Below, one piece after another: positions 8,322-17,215 of a stretch of 64,000 bases of DNA. Location of the stretch: positions 2,738,667 to 2,802,666 of the forward strand of contig NZ_KB900626.1 in assembly GCF_000379125.1 (NCBI RefSeq), written 5' to 3'. A program made the translations under genes and the position numbers. Positions within the stretch are counted from its first letter, which is position 1. Each line of letters begins with the position of its first letter. The notes below the pieces were generated by a model, which was given only the letters and a program-made list of their open reading frames with translations, ran no database searches and was not told where the DNA came from. This DNA is from Methylosinus sp. LW4. Its GTDB lineage: Bacteria; Pseudomonadota; Alphaproteobacteria; Rhizobiales; Beijerinckiaceae.

Positions 8322-11005
8322 TGCAGCGGGTCGATCCACGCAGCGCCTCTGTCGCGACCATTTGTCCCTATTGCGGCGTCGGTTGCGGCGTGCTGGCGAC
8401 GCCGGATGGCTGCGGCGGCGCGGCAGTCGCCGGCGATCCCGCGCACCCGGCCAATCACGGGCGGCTCTGCTCCAAAGGCTCCGCTTTGCATGAGACGCTG
8501 TCGCTCGACGAGCGCCTGCTGCATCCTATGCTACGCGACGGGGATGGGCTGCGACGCGCGACATGGGACGCGGCGCTGGATCATGTGGCGCAGGGCTTTG
8601 CGCGCATCATCGAAACGCATGGACCGCAGGCGGTCGCCTTCTATCTCTCCGGCCAATTGCTGACGGAGGATTATTACGCCGCCAACAAGCTCATCAAAGG
8701 CTTCATCGGCTCGCCGCATGTCGACACCAATTCGCGGCTATGCATGGCCTCGACAGTGGCGGGACATAAGCGCGCCTTGGGCGCCGATGTGGTTCCGGGA
8801 TGCTATGAGGATCTCGACTGCGCCGATCTCATCGTGCTCGTCGGCTCCAATGCGGCCTGGTGTCATCCGATTCTGTTTCAGCGCATGTTGCGCAACAAGC
8901 AGGAGCGTGGCGCGAAGATCGTCGTCATCGATCCGCGCCGCACAGCGACGGCGGAAGAGGCCGATCTCTTTCTGCCCATCGCGCCCGGCGGCGATGTCGC
9001 GCTCTTCTGCGGCTTGCTCGTGCATCTCGTCGCCAATGGCGCGACCTGCGACGACTATATCGCGCAGCATACCGAAGGCTTCGCGCAGGCGCTCGACGCC
9101 GCGCGCGAAATCGCGCCGACCATCGCGGCGACGGCAACGGCGACCGGGCTGCGCGAGGTCGATGTCGCGGCTTTCTTCGAGCTCTTCGCGACGACGCCAA
9201 AGACTGTCACGGCCTTTTCGCAAGGCGTCAATCAATCCGCGCAAGGGACCGACAAGGTCGACGCGATCATTCATTGTCATCTCGCGACGGGGCGCATCGG
9301 CGCGCCGGGCGCCGCGCCCTTCTCGCTGACCGGCCAGCCCAACGCCATGGGCGGACGCGAGGTCGGCGGCCTCGCCAATCAGCTCGCCGCGCATATGGGT
9401 TTTTCGAGCGCCGAGATCGATCGGGTGAAGCGCTTCTGGAATGCGTCACGCATTGCGACGCATGAAGGCCTCAAGGCCGTGCAAATGTTCGAGGCCATAG
9501 CGCGCGGCGAGATAAAGGCGCTGTGGGTGATGGGAACCAATCCCGCCGTCTCGCTGCCTCGAGCCGATGATGCGCGCGCGGCGCTGGCGAAGCTCGATCT
9601 CTTCGTCGTCTCCGACAATGTGCTGTCGAACGACACGATAAACGCGGGCGCGCATGTGCTGCTGCCGGCGCAAGCTTGGGGCGAGAAATCCGGCACGGTC
9701 ACAAATTCGGAGCGGCGCATCTCGCGTCAGCGCGCCTTTCTGCCATCGCCCGGCGATGCGAAGCCGGATTGGCGCATCGTCAGCGACGTCGCGACGCGCA
9801 TGGGCTTTAGCGACGCCTTCGATTTTCGTTCCGCGGCGGATGTGTTTCGCGAGCATGCGACGCTCTCCGCTTTCGAGAATGACGGCGCGCGCAGCTTCGA
9901 CATAGGTGGGCTCGCAACGCTCTCGGACGAGGCCTATGACGCGCTGCATCCGACGCTATGGCCGATCCGCGCGGGAGAGACGAAAGGGCGCGAACGAGTT
10001 TTCGGCGAAGGCGGCTTTTTCACCGCCAATGGCAAGGCGCGCTTCGTCGCGCCGGAGCCGCCGTCGCTGAAAACCGCGACGACGGCGGCCTTTCCCTTCC
10101 GCCTCAATACAGGGCGCATTCGCGACCAATGGCATACGATGACGCGCACGGGCAAAAGCCCGCGTCTCGCGCGGCATTCGCCCTTTCCCTTCGTCGAGAT
10201 TCATCCCGCCGACGCGGCGCCGCTCGGTCTCGTCGACGACGGCTTCGCCTGCGTTTCGACGCGCCACGGCGAGTGCCTGCTCGCAGTGTCCGTCACCGAT
10301 CGGCAGCGACGCGGGCAATTATTCGCGCCCATTCATTGGAGCGACGAAACGTCCTCTTTCGCGCGCGTCGGCTCGCTCGTCGCCGCGATCGTCGATCCGC
10401 ATTCGGGACAGCCGGAAGCGAAGGCGACGCCGGCGCGCATAGATGCGGTCGCATTCAAATCGCGGGGCTTTCTGCTCTCGCGCGCGCCGCTGCGGCCGAC
10501 GATCGCCGCGCTCGGAACCAAAGTCGCCGTCGCCGGCGGCCATGGCCTTCTCTTCGCCTCGGACGCGGCTCTCGCATCATGGCGCGATTATGCGGCGTCG
10601 CTCGGCGGTGAGGCCGATATTGCGGAATATCTCGACGAGGCGCGTGGAATCTATCGCGTCGCGCGTTTTCGTGAGCAGCGCGTCGATTTCTGTCTCTTTG
10701 TCGGAAGAGAGGATGCGCGCGGCGCCTTCGACGCGGCGACAGCGCTGTTCGAGACAGAGTCTCTCGGCTCGGAGCAGCGCAAGGCGCTTTTGTCGGGGCG
10801 CTCGCCCGATGGCGCGGCGCAGGATGGTCCGATCGTCTGCGCCTGCTTCGGCGTCGGCGCCAGGGCGATCGATGCGGCGATCGCGAATGGGGCGCGCAGC
10901 GTCGCCGCGATCGGCGAGAAACTGCGCGCCGGCACGAATTGCGGCTCCTGCATTCCAGAGCTGAAGCGCGCCATCGCCGCGGCGCGCGCCTGCTGCGAGG
11001 AGTGA
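8321..11005 (+). CDS. nasA: Assimilatory nitrate reductase, Mo-bisMGD, with BFD domain
   Basis: 894-residue molybdopterin oxidoreductase that reduces nitrate to nitrite in the cytoplasm. There is no signal peptide. The N-terminal [4Fe-4S] ligands are C15, C18, C22 and C50 (CPYCGVGC, GRLCSKG). The body has DTNSRLCMAS (Mo-ligand region), GTNPAVSLPRAD and the C-terminal molydopterin-binding fold. The last 60 residues add a bacterioferritin-associated-ferredoxin-like [2Fe-2S] domain (VCACFGVG and NCGSCIPELK), as in NasA of several proteobacteria. ATG 8321 overlaps the previous stop by one base; a TTG at 8318 is less likely. The gene ends 10 bases before the convergent pgk gene. Confidence 0.9.
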   Translation: MQRVDPRSASVATICPYCGVGCGVLATPDGCGGAAVAGDPAHPANHGRLCSKGSALHETLSLDERLLHPMLRDGDGLRRATWDAALDHVAQGFARIIETHGPQAVAFYLSGQLLTEDYYAANKLIKGFIGSPHVDTNSRLCMASTVAGHKRALGADVVPGCYEDLDCADLIVLVGSNAAWCHPILFQRMLRNKQERGAKIVVIDPRRTATAEEADLFLPIAPGGDVALFCGLLVHLVANGATCDDYIAQHTEGFAQALDAAREIAPTIAATATATGLREVDVAAFFELFATTPKTVTAFSQGVNQSAQGTDKVDAIIHCHLATGRIGAPGAAPFSLTGQPNAMGGREVGGLANQLAAHMGFSSAEIDRVKRFWNASRIATHEGLKAVQMFEAIARGEIKALWVMGTNPAVSLPRADDARAALAKLDLFVVSDNVLSNDTINAGAHVLLPAQAWGEKSGTVTNSERRISRQRAFLPSPGDAKPDWRIVSDVATRMGFSDAFDFRSAADVFREHATLSAFENDGARSFDIGGLATLSDEAYDALHPTLWPIRAGETKGRERVFGEGGFFTANGKARFVAPEPPSLKTATTAAFPFRLNTGRIRDQWHTMTRTGKSPRLARHSPFPFVEIHPADAAPLGLVDDGFACVSTRHGECLLAVSVTDRQRRGQLFAPIHWSDETSSFARVGSLVAAIVDPHSGQPEAKATPARIDAVAFKSRGFLLSRAPLRPTIAALGTKVAVAGGHGLLFASDAALASWRDYAASLGGEADIAEYLDEARGIYRVARFREQRVDFCLFVGREDARGAFDAATALFETESLGSEQRKALLSGRSPDGAAQDGPIVCACFGVGARAIDAAIANGARSVAAIGEKLRAGTNCGSCIPELKRAIAAARACCEE

Positions 11006-11015
11006 CGGCGGCTGC

Positions 11016-12209
11016 TTATTTCGTCAGCGCCGCGACGCCGGGAAGCTCCTTGCCCTCGAGCCATTCGAGGAAAGCGCCGCCGGCGGTCGAGAGATAGCTG
11101 AATTCCTGCGCCGCATGAGCCTGATTGAGCGCGGCCACAGTGTCGCCGCCGCCGGCGACGGAGAGCAGCTTGCCTTCCACGGTCAAACGCGCGGCCGTCT
11201 GCGCGACGGCGTTGGTGCCTTCGTCGAAGGGCGGCAGCTCGAAGGCGCCGAGCGGGCCATTCCAAACCAGCGTCTTCGCCTTGGCGAGCAGGCTCTCTAT
11301 ATGGGCGATGCTCTTTGGCCCGACATCGAGGATCATGTCGCTTTCGCCGACATGCTCGATCGCGACGATATGCGACGGCGCATGCGCCTCGAATTTCTGC
11401 GCGACAGTTGCGTCGACCGGCAGCACGATCTCGCAATTGGACGATTGCGCATCGGCGAGAATGGCGCGCGCCTTCTCGAGCAGATCATGCTCACACAGCG
11501 ATTTGCCGACCGGCTTGCCCTGCGCGGCGAGGAAAGTATTGGCCATGCCGCCGCCGATGACGAGAATATCCACCTTGCGAATGAGATTGCCGAGCAGATC
11601 GAGCTTGGTGGAGATTTTCGCGCCGCCGACGATCGCCATGACGGGACGCGCGGGATGTTCCAGCGCCTCCGAGAGCGCCTGCAACTCCGCCTGCATGGTG
11701 CGGCCCGCGTAGGCCGGCAGAAGATGCGCGAGCCCTTCCGTCGAGGCGTGCGCGCGATGCGCGGCGGAGAAGGCGTCGTTCACATAAATGTCGCCGAGCT
11801 TGGCGAGTTCCGCCGCGAAGGCGGAATCGTTCTTCTCCTCGCCCTTGTGGAAGCGCGTGTTCTCGAGCAGCAGAATATCGCCATTCTTCAGCTGCGCGAT
11901 CGCCGCGCCGGCGACATCGCCGACGCAATCATCGGCGAAGGCGATTTTGCGCTTGGCCGTCTCCTCTATCGCGGAGACGATGGGCTTCAAGGAATCCTCT
12001 TCCTTGCGCTCGCCCTTGGGACGGCCGAAATGGGCGAGAAGGATGACCTTGCCGCCCTTTTTCGAAATATCCTCTATCGTCGGCAGCACGCGCTCTATGC
12101 GCGTCTTGTCGGTGACGACGCCATTCTCGGTCGGCACATTGAGATCGACGCGCAACAGGACGCGCTTGCCGTCGAGATCGGCGGAATCGAGCGTTTTGAA
12201 AGACGGCAT
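11016..12209 (-). CDS. pgk: Phosphoglycerate kinase
   Basis: 397-residue glycolytic/gluconeogenic and Calvin-type enzyme interconverting 1,3-bisphosphoglycerate and 3-phosphoglycerate with ADP/ATP. Signature sequences LLRVDLNVP near residue 18, HFGRPKG, and [12 protein letters not shown] are all present and the length is normal. The frame is open further upstream, but the ATG at 12209 starts the conserved sequence ([12 protein letters not shown]) and has GGGG seven bases before it. It lies 35 bases downstream of gap on the same strand, so gap-pgk are probably cotranscribed. Confidence 0.97.
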   Translation of the reverse strand: MPSFKTLDSADLDGKRVLLRVDLNVPTENGVVTDKTRIERVLPTIEDISKKGGKVILLAHFGRPKGERKEEDSLKPIVSAIEETAKRKIAFADDCVGDVAGAAIAQLKNGDILLLENTRFHKGEEKNDSAFAAELAKLGDIYVNDAFSAAHRAHASTEGLAHLLPAYAGRTMQAELQALSEALEHPARPVMAIVGGAKISTKLDLLGNLIRKVDILVIGGGMANTFLAAQGKPVGKSLCEHDLLEKARAILADAQSSNCEIVLPVDATVAQKFEAHAPSHIVAIEHVGESDMILDVGPKSIAHIESLLAKAKTLVWNGPLGAFELPPFDEGTNAVAQTAARLTVEGKLLSVAGGGDTVAALNQAHAAQEFSYLSTAGGAFLEWLEGKELPGVAALTK

Positions 12210-12244
12210 GATCGTGCCCCGGTGAATGAGGAAAAGAATCGCGT

Positions 12245-13252
12245 CTAGATGAGCCTGGCGATCGTCGCGGCGACATCCGTCATGCGGCCGGAGAAGCCCC
12301 ATTCATTGTCGTACCAGGACAGGACGCGCACCAGCTCGCCCTCGATCACCTTGGTCTGATCGAGATGAAACACGGATGAACGCGGGTCATGGTTGAAATC
12401 GACCGAGACATTCTTGTCGCTCGTGTAGCCCAGAACGCCTTTCAGCGGACCGTCGGCGGCGGCGATGATGGCGGCGTTGATCTCTTCCACGCTCGTTTTG
12501 CGCTTGGGAACGAATTTGAGATCGACGGCCGAGACATTGGGCGTCGGCACGCGAATGGCGGCGCCGTCCAGCTTGCCTTTCAGCTCCGGCAGCACCAGGC
12601 CCACGGCCTTGGCCGCGCCGGTGGAAGTGGGAATCATGGAGAGCGCGGCGGCGCGGGCGCGGTAGAGATCCTTGTGATAGGTGTCCAGCGTCGGCTGGTC
12701 GCCCGTGTAGGAGTGGATCGTCGTCATGAAACCGCGCTCTATGCCAATGGCGTCATTCAGCACTTTGGCGACGGGCGCGAGGCAATTGGTGGTGCAGGAG
12801 GCGTTGGAGATCACGAGATCGTCCTTCGTGATCTTGTCCTGATTGACGCCATAGACGACGGTGATGTCGGCGCCTTCGGAAGGCGCGGAGACCAGCACGC
12901 GGCGCGCGCCGGCGTCGAGCAGCGCCTTCGCCTTGTCGCGCGCGGTGAAAAGGCCCGTGCATTCGAGCGCAATGTCGACGCCGAGCGCCTCATAGGGCAG
13001 CTCGGCCGGATTTTTGATCGCCGTCGCCTTGATCGGCCCCTGGCCCACGTCGATCGAATCGCCTTCGACCTTCACCTCGCGGGGGAAACGGCCATGCACG
13101 GAATCATAGCGCAGCAGATGGGCGTTGGTCTCGACAGAGCCGAGATCGTTGATCGTCACCACCTCGAGGTCGGTGCGGCCGCTCTCGACGATGTAGCGAA
13201 GAATATTGCGTCCGATGCGTCCGAACCCATTGATCGCCACTCTCACGGCCAT
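12245..13252 (-). CDS. gap: Glyceraldehyde-3-phosphate dehydrogenase
   Basis: 335-residue type I GAPDH converting glyceraldehyde-3-phosphate, NAD(P)+ and phosphate to 1,3-bisphosphoglycerate. It shows the dinucleotide motif [10 protein letters not shown] at the N-terminus, the catalytic cysteine in [12 protein letters not shown], and the family-typical C-terminus [12 protein letters not shown] 13252 is preceded by AGGAG; the longer open frame reaching 13402 has no family resemblance. It heads the gap-pgk unit and diverges from DUF4164/zapA across a 266-bp spacer that must hold both promoters. Confidence 0.97.
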   Translation of the reverse strand: MAVRVAINGFGRIGRNILRYIVESGRTDLEVVTINDLGSVETNAHLLRYDSVHGRFPREVKVEGDSIDVGQGPIKATAIKNPAELPYEALGVDIALECTGLFTARDKAKALLDAGARRVLVSAPSEGADITVVYGVNQDKITKDDLVISNASCTTNCLAPVAKVLNDAIGIERGFMTTIHSYTGDQPTLDTYHKDLYRARAAALSMIPTSTGAAKAVGLVLPELKGKLDGAAIRVPTPNVSAVDLKFVPKRKTSVEEINAAIIAAADGPLKGVLGYTSDKNVSVDFNHDPRSSVFHLDQTKVIEGELVRVLSWYDNEWGFSGRMTDVAATIARLI

Positions 13253-13518
13253 AGCGGTGCTCCTTCTCATCTGCTCGCTCGGGCGGGGCCGGGCGGTCGC
13301 CGAACCGCCCAAAATCGGGGCTTTGCCCATTTTGCCGCATTTTCTGGCGGCAACCGCCCGCTCGAATGAGCGGCTTGATAACAGGTCGCGCCCCCCTGTC
13401 AACGCGGTCTCCGGTCGCTCCGCGACGGAGTCGCGGCTCGGATTGGGGTTTACGCGATTGCTGCTAGGCGTTAACGATTCGTACGTGCGAATCTAATCGC
13501 GATCGGTCCGGTTTCCAT

Positions 13519-13812
13519 ATGACACAAGTCCCACACAGGCTCGACGATGCGCTGCAACGGCTCGCCGCCGCGCTGGAGCGGCTGGAGGAGACTGTCGCGC
13601 GACGCATTGAGGTCGAGCTGTCGCACGCCGACCTCGAGGAGGAGCTCGCCGTCATGCAGGACGACCGCAGCCGACTCGGCCTCGAGCTCGACGCCGCCCT
13701 CGCGCAGAACAGCGCGCTGGAGAAGGCGCGCGACGAGGTGCTGACGCGTCTCGACCGCACGAGCCTCGGCATTATCGCCGTGCTCGGCGACGAGGACCGG
13801 GCGCAGACGTAG
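13519..13812 (+). CDS. DUF4164-like small coiled-coil protein
   Basis: 97-residue acidic, helical protein with heptad-like leucine and alanine spacing from residue 5 to 85 and no signal peptide. It resembles the DUF4164 proteins that accompany zapA in Rhizobiales. The function is not known; the position 13 bases before zapA suggests a role in cell division or envelope organisation, but this is inference from linkage only. Confidence 0.7.
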   Translation: MTQVPHRLDDALQRLAAALERLEETVARRIEVELSHADLEEELAVMQDDRSRLGLELDAALAQNSALEKARDEVLTRLDRTSLGIIAVLGDEDRAQT

Positions 13813-13825
13813 CGAGAGGCGGCGA

Positions 13826-14209
13826 ATGGCGCATGTTGTGGTGACGATCGCGGGCCGGACCTATCGCATGGCCTGCGAGGATGGCGAGGAAGCCCATCTC
13901 GACGAGCTGGCCAAGCTCGTCGAGAACAAGATTTTGTCCTTGCGCGAAGGCTTCGGCGACATTGGCGAGCAGCGCATCACCGTGATGGCGGCGCTCACCC
14001 TCGCCGATGACGCGTCGATCGCGACGCGCAAGCTCGAGGCCCTGCAGGCGGAGCTGGCGACGCTGCGCGAGAACGCCGCCGCGGCGAAAGAAGCCGAGGC
14101 CGCTCTGGTGGAGAGGCTCGCCGCCGCGCTCGAGGATGCGACGACCCGCGTCGAGCGTCTCTCGCGCGATCTTCAGCACGGGGGCGCGGAGGCGCCCCCA
14201 ATGCTCTGA
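13826..14209 (+). CDS. zapA: Cell division protein ZapA
   Basis: 127-residue ZapA-family protein that would stabilise FtsZ filaments at the septum. The N-terminal beta-alpha unit VVVTIAGRTYRMACEDGEEAHL is family-typical, followed by ITVMAALTLADD and a long C-terminal coiled coil (about residues 60-115). No 6S RNA gene, which often follows zapA, was visible before the next gene on the opposite strand. The last codons contain a perfect hairpin (14180-14199), probably doubling as the transcript end. Confidence 0.85.
   Translation: MAHVVVTIAGRTYRMACEDGEEAHLDELAKLVENKILSLREGFGDIGEQRITVMAALTLADDASIATRKLEALQAELATLRENAAAAKEAEAALVERLAAALEDATTRVERLSRDLQHGGAEAPPML
14180..14199. terminator. Hairpin inside the zapA 3' end
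   Basis: GGGGGCGC (14180-14187) and GCGCCCCC (14192-14199) form a perfect 8-bp stem with a GGAG loop within the last codons of zapA, between two convergent genes. There is no T-tract, so it is a candidate bidirectional or Rho-assisted transcript end rather than a canonical intrinsic terminator. Confidence 0.4.
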
Positions 14210-14211
14210 GA

Positions 14212-14721
14212 TCAGCGGCCCCAGGCCTCGAAGGCCGGCTCGTGCTTGACCTTCTCGAGATCATCGGCCTGCTGCGACAGCTGAATATGCCGGCGCTCGG
14301 CCGCGTCGCGCTCCGCGCCATCCTTGAGAATGGCGATCTTGAGCTGCTCGGTCGCCTTGCGGGCGAGGCCGTTGATCCAGCGGTTGATATTGGTGACGAC
14401 CAGATTTTTGCGCGCCAGCTCGGCGTCGCGGCCGGTCTCGTCGCTCTTCAAAATGTCGCGCTCCTTGACCGCCGCGGCGAGCTGCGCGTCGAGATCGGCG
14501 AGCTTGTCCGGCGCGGCGCCGGCGCGCGCCTTCTCGATGGCGGCGATGCCGTCCTCCAGCCAGGAGATCTGCTGCGCGAGCACGCCATCCTTGATCGGCC
14601 CTTTGACGTCGAAGGAATTAGGCAGCGGAAAGAAGGGGCTGATCTCCACCGCACGCGCCGGAGCGGCCGCGAAGGGCGCCGAGATCATTACGGCCAGAGC
14701 CAGTGTGGCGAATTTCGACAT
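14212..14721 (-). CDS. Exported coiled-coil protein of unknown function
   Basis: 169 residues. A clear Sec signal peptide (residues 1-24, ending APARA) is followed by a highly charged helical body rich in Lys, Glu, Asp and Ala, with coiled-coil character from about residue 50 to 160. The mature protein has no cysteine. ATG 14721 is preceded by GGGAGAG at good spacing, so translation is likely. It is convergent with zapA. I do not recognise a named family and nothing nearby suggests a partner. Confidence 0.65.
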   Translation of the reverse strand: MSKFATLALAVMISAPFAAAPARAVEISPFFPLPNSFDVKGPIKDGVLAQQISWLEDGIAAIEKARAGAAPDKLADLDAQLAAAVKERDILKSDETGRDAELARKNLVVTNINRWINGLARKATEQLKIAILKDGAERDAAERRHIQLSQQADDLEKVKHEPAFEAWGR

Positions 14722-15186
14722 GTTTCTCTCCCATGCCGGCGGGTCGTTGCGTCATGACGGCGCGCCTGCTTTTTCGGCGCGCCGCCGCCCGCGGCTGCGC
14801 AAGACTGGGCCAATGACGTGACCAAGGCAAGTCGGTCCGCGCTCCTTTGTCGGTCCGCGCGCCTTGCGCCGCGCCGCCCTGCAAGCCGCCCCAGAGCGAT
14901 TGTGCGCGAGCGCTGACGGAGCCGGACCCGCGCCCGCGATCATCTTGATCCAACGGCGATATATTGCGCTCCAGCTCCGCCCTACACAATGGCCGGCGGA
15001 CATGCGATAATAGGTTTTGTTGAAGCGCACGCTCGGCGGCCATGATCGACAGGACCGCGTCGGCGCATTATTTTCACCGACGTGAGGATCATCGTCGCGC
15101 CGCCGACATGGCGGCTGCTTTTCAATTCTTATGGTTGCGATCGAGATACGCAGAAAATAATGAGATTGACTTCAAAGGCGAGGCCA
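14722..15186. other. 465-bp intergenic region before the GGDEF/EAL gene
   Basis: No convincing gene. It holds a 12-bp direct repeat, GTCGGTCCGCGC at 14831-14842 and 14849-14860, enclosed by CAAGGC (14823-14828) and its complement GCCTTG (14861-14866). The last 100 bases are clearly lower in GC, as expected for a promoter. An upstream GTG (15082) in frame with the next gene could extend that protein by 35 residues. Confidence 0.4.
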
Positions 15187-17043
15187 ATGCTAGAACTCGA
15201 CTGTGGTAGCTGCTCGAACGCCACGATGCAGGGTCTCCGAGCGCTTCAGCATGATGTGCTCGAGCGTCTGGCGCGCGGCAAGCCGCTGCGCGAGACCATG
15301 GCGGAGCTGTGCCTTCGCGCCGAGCAGCTCGCGCCGCAGGCCACATGCTCCGTTCTCACGGTCGATCGCGAAGGCCGCCTGCATCCGCTGGCCGGTCCGA
15401 GCCTGCCGTCGCATTATTCCGACTCGCTCGACGGCCTCCGCATCGGGCCGGACGTCGGCTCCTGCGGCGCCTCCGCCTATTTCGGCGAGCCCGTCGAGGT
15501 CACGGACATGGAGAATGATCCGCGCTGGGCCGCCTTTCGAGCCCAGACCGCTCCGCTCGGCCTGCGCGCCTGCTGGTCGTCGCCGATTCGCGCCTCGGAC
15601 GATCGCGTCATCGGCACTTTCGCCTTTTATTATCGCACCTGCCGCGGCGCGAGCCCGCTCGAGCGCACGATCGTCGAGACCTGCGTGCATCTCTGCGCCA
15701 TCGCGCTCGAGCAGGAGGAGCGCAAGGAGCGCATCCGGCGGCTCGCCTATTTCGACGCCATCACCGGCGTCGCCAACCGCGCCTCCCTGGAGCAGCAGGG
15801 CGAGATCGTCATCGCCGCCGCGGTGGCCAATGGATTCGGCGCCGCGATCCATTGCATCGATCTCGATAATTTCAAGGAGATCAACGACACTCTGGGGCAC
15901 AGGGCCGGCGATATTCTGCTGCGGTCGGTGGCCGAGCGCATCTCCTCCATTGTCGGAAAGGCCGATATCGTCGCCCGCATCGGCGGCGACGAATTCGCCG
16001 TGGTGCAATCCCACGCCGGCTCGCTCGCCGATGTCGGCGCCTTCGCGATGCGATTGATGGAGGCGATGGCCGCCCCTTTCGATCTCGAGGAGGCGATGGC
16101 GACGGTCGGCGTCAGCGTCGGCATCGCCCGCGCGCCGGAAGACGGCCTCGATCTGCGGACGCTGATGCGCAAGGCGGATTTCGCCTTGTACGAAGCCAAA
16201 TCCAGCGGCCGCGCCCATTTCCGCTTCTTCGATCCCGACATTGAATCGCGCATTGCCGCCAATCGGCGCATTTGGCAGGATTTGAGGGAGGCGGTCGGCG
16301 CCGGCGAGTTCGAGCTCCATTTCCAGCCCATTGTCGCGCTCGGCGTCACGCGCGTCTGCGGCTATGAGGCGCTGCTGCGCTGGCGGCACCCGCGCGACGG
16401 CCTGCGCACGCCGGAAGATTTCCTCCCCGTCGCGACCAAGGCCGGCCTGCTCTATGAGATCGGCGCCTGGATATTGAACGAGGCCTGCGCCAGCGCCGCC
16501 GCTCTGCCGCCCGATGCGCGCGTCAGCGTCAATGTCACCCAGCCGCAATTGGAGAAGACCGGCTTCGCCCGCGACGTCGCCGAGGCGCTCGCCGCCTCCG
16601 GCATGGATCCGAGCCGGCTGGAGATCGAGATCGCCAGCTCGGTCCGCCTCGCCGACAACGCCGAGATTCTGCGCTGCCTCGCCGCGATCCGCGCGCTCGG
16701 CGTCTCCATCGCGCTCGACGATTTCGGCGGCGGCGGCGCCGCGCTCGCGCATCTCCACGCTCTGCCGGTCGATCGCATCAAGCTCGGCCGCTCGCTGACG
16801 CAGCAGGCGCAGGCCGATCCGCGCGCGGCGACCATTGTGCGGTCGGTCGTCGCCCTCGCGCATGAGCTCGGCATAACCGCGACGGCCGAGGGCGTCGAGT
16901 CGGACGCGCAGCTGCGTATTCTGCGCCAGCTCGGTTGCGACGAGGTTCAGGGCTATGTCATCAGCCCGCCACAACCACTCCGTGCATTCGTCGAAGGCGT
17001 CGCGCCGGTCGGCCGCGTCCGCCCGCCCGTCTCGCTCGCTTGA
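15187..17043 (+). CDS. GAF-GGDEF-EAL cyclic-di-GMP turnover protein
   Basis: 618-residue soluble signalling protein: GAF sensor (about residues 30-170), GGDEF domain (RIGGDEF near 264) and EAL domain (EALLRW near 394). In the EAL domain the residues aligning with the metal and catalytic positions are all there: E of EAL, N of SVNVTQ, second E of LEIE, DD of LDDFG, K of DRIKL, E of AEGVE and Q of EVQGY, with family spacing. The GGDEF site is intact but lacks the inhibitory RxxD site. Both cyclase and phosphodiesterase activity are therefore possible. The start is uncertain: ATG 15187 with AAAGG upstream, or GTG 15082. Confidence 0.85.
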   Translation: MLELDCGSCSNATMQGLRALQHDVLERLARGKPLRETMAELCLRAEQLAPQATCSVLTVDREGRLHPLAGPSLPSHYSDSLDGLRIGPDVGSCGASAYFGEPVEVTDMENDPRWAAFRAQTAPLGLRACWSSPIRASDDRVIGTFAFYYRTCRGASPLERTIVETCVHLCAIALEQEERKERIRRLAYFDAITGVANRASLEQQGEIVIAAAVANGFGAAIHCIDLDNFKEINDTLGHRAGDILLRSVAERISSIVGKADIVARIGGDEFAVVQSHAGSLADVGAFAMRLMEAMAAPFDLEEAMATVGVSVGIARAPEDGLDLRTLMRKADFALYEAKSSGRAHFRFFDPDIESRIAANRRIWQDLREAVGAGEFELHFQPIVALGVTRVCGYEALLRWRHPRDGLRTPEDFLPVATKAGLLYEIGAWILNEACASAAALPPDARVSVNVTQPQLEKTGFARDVAEALAASGMDPSRLEIEIASSVRLADNAEILRCLAAIRALGVSIALDDFGGGGAALAHLHALPVDRIKLGRSLTQQAQADPRAATIVRSVVALAHELGITATAEGVESDAQLRILRQLGCDEVQGYVISPPQPLRAFVEGVAPVGRVRPPVSLA

Positions 17044-17215
17044 GAATGTCGCTCGCGCCCATCCGCGCCCTTCTCGGGCGCGGACTCCGCTCCCGAGCGC
17101 AATGCGCTAGATTCTTCCCCAGGAGAAACATCGTCGGAACGCGATACGGACATTTTGCAAACAAATCGCGCCGCCAGCATCCTCCAGCGGCGGGAGGCGC
17201 GTCGAAGGGTCGGGC

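Noticed and set aside
14210-14211. 6S RNA gene expected after zapA
   Set aside because: The convergent gene begins two bases after zapA; there is no room and no 6S-like structure nearby.
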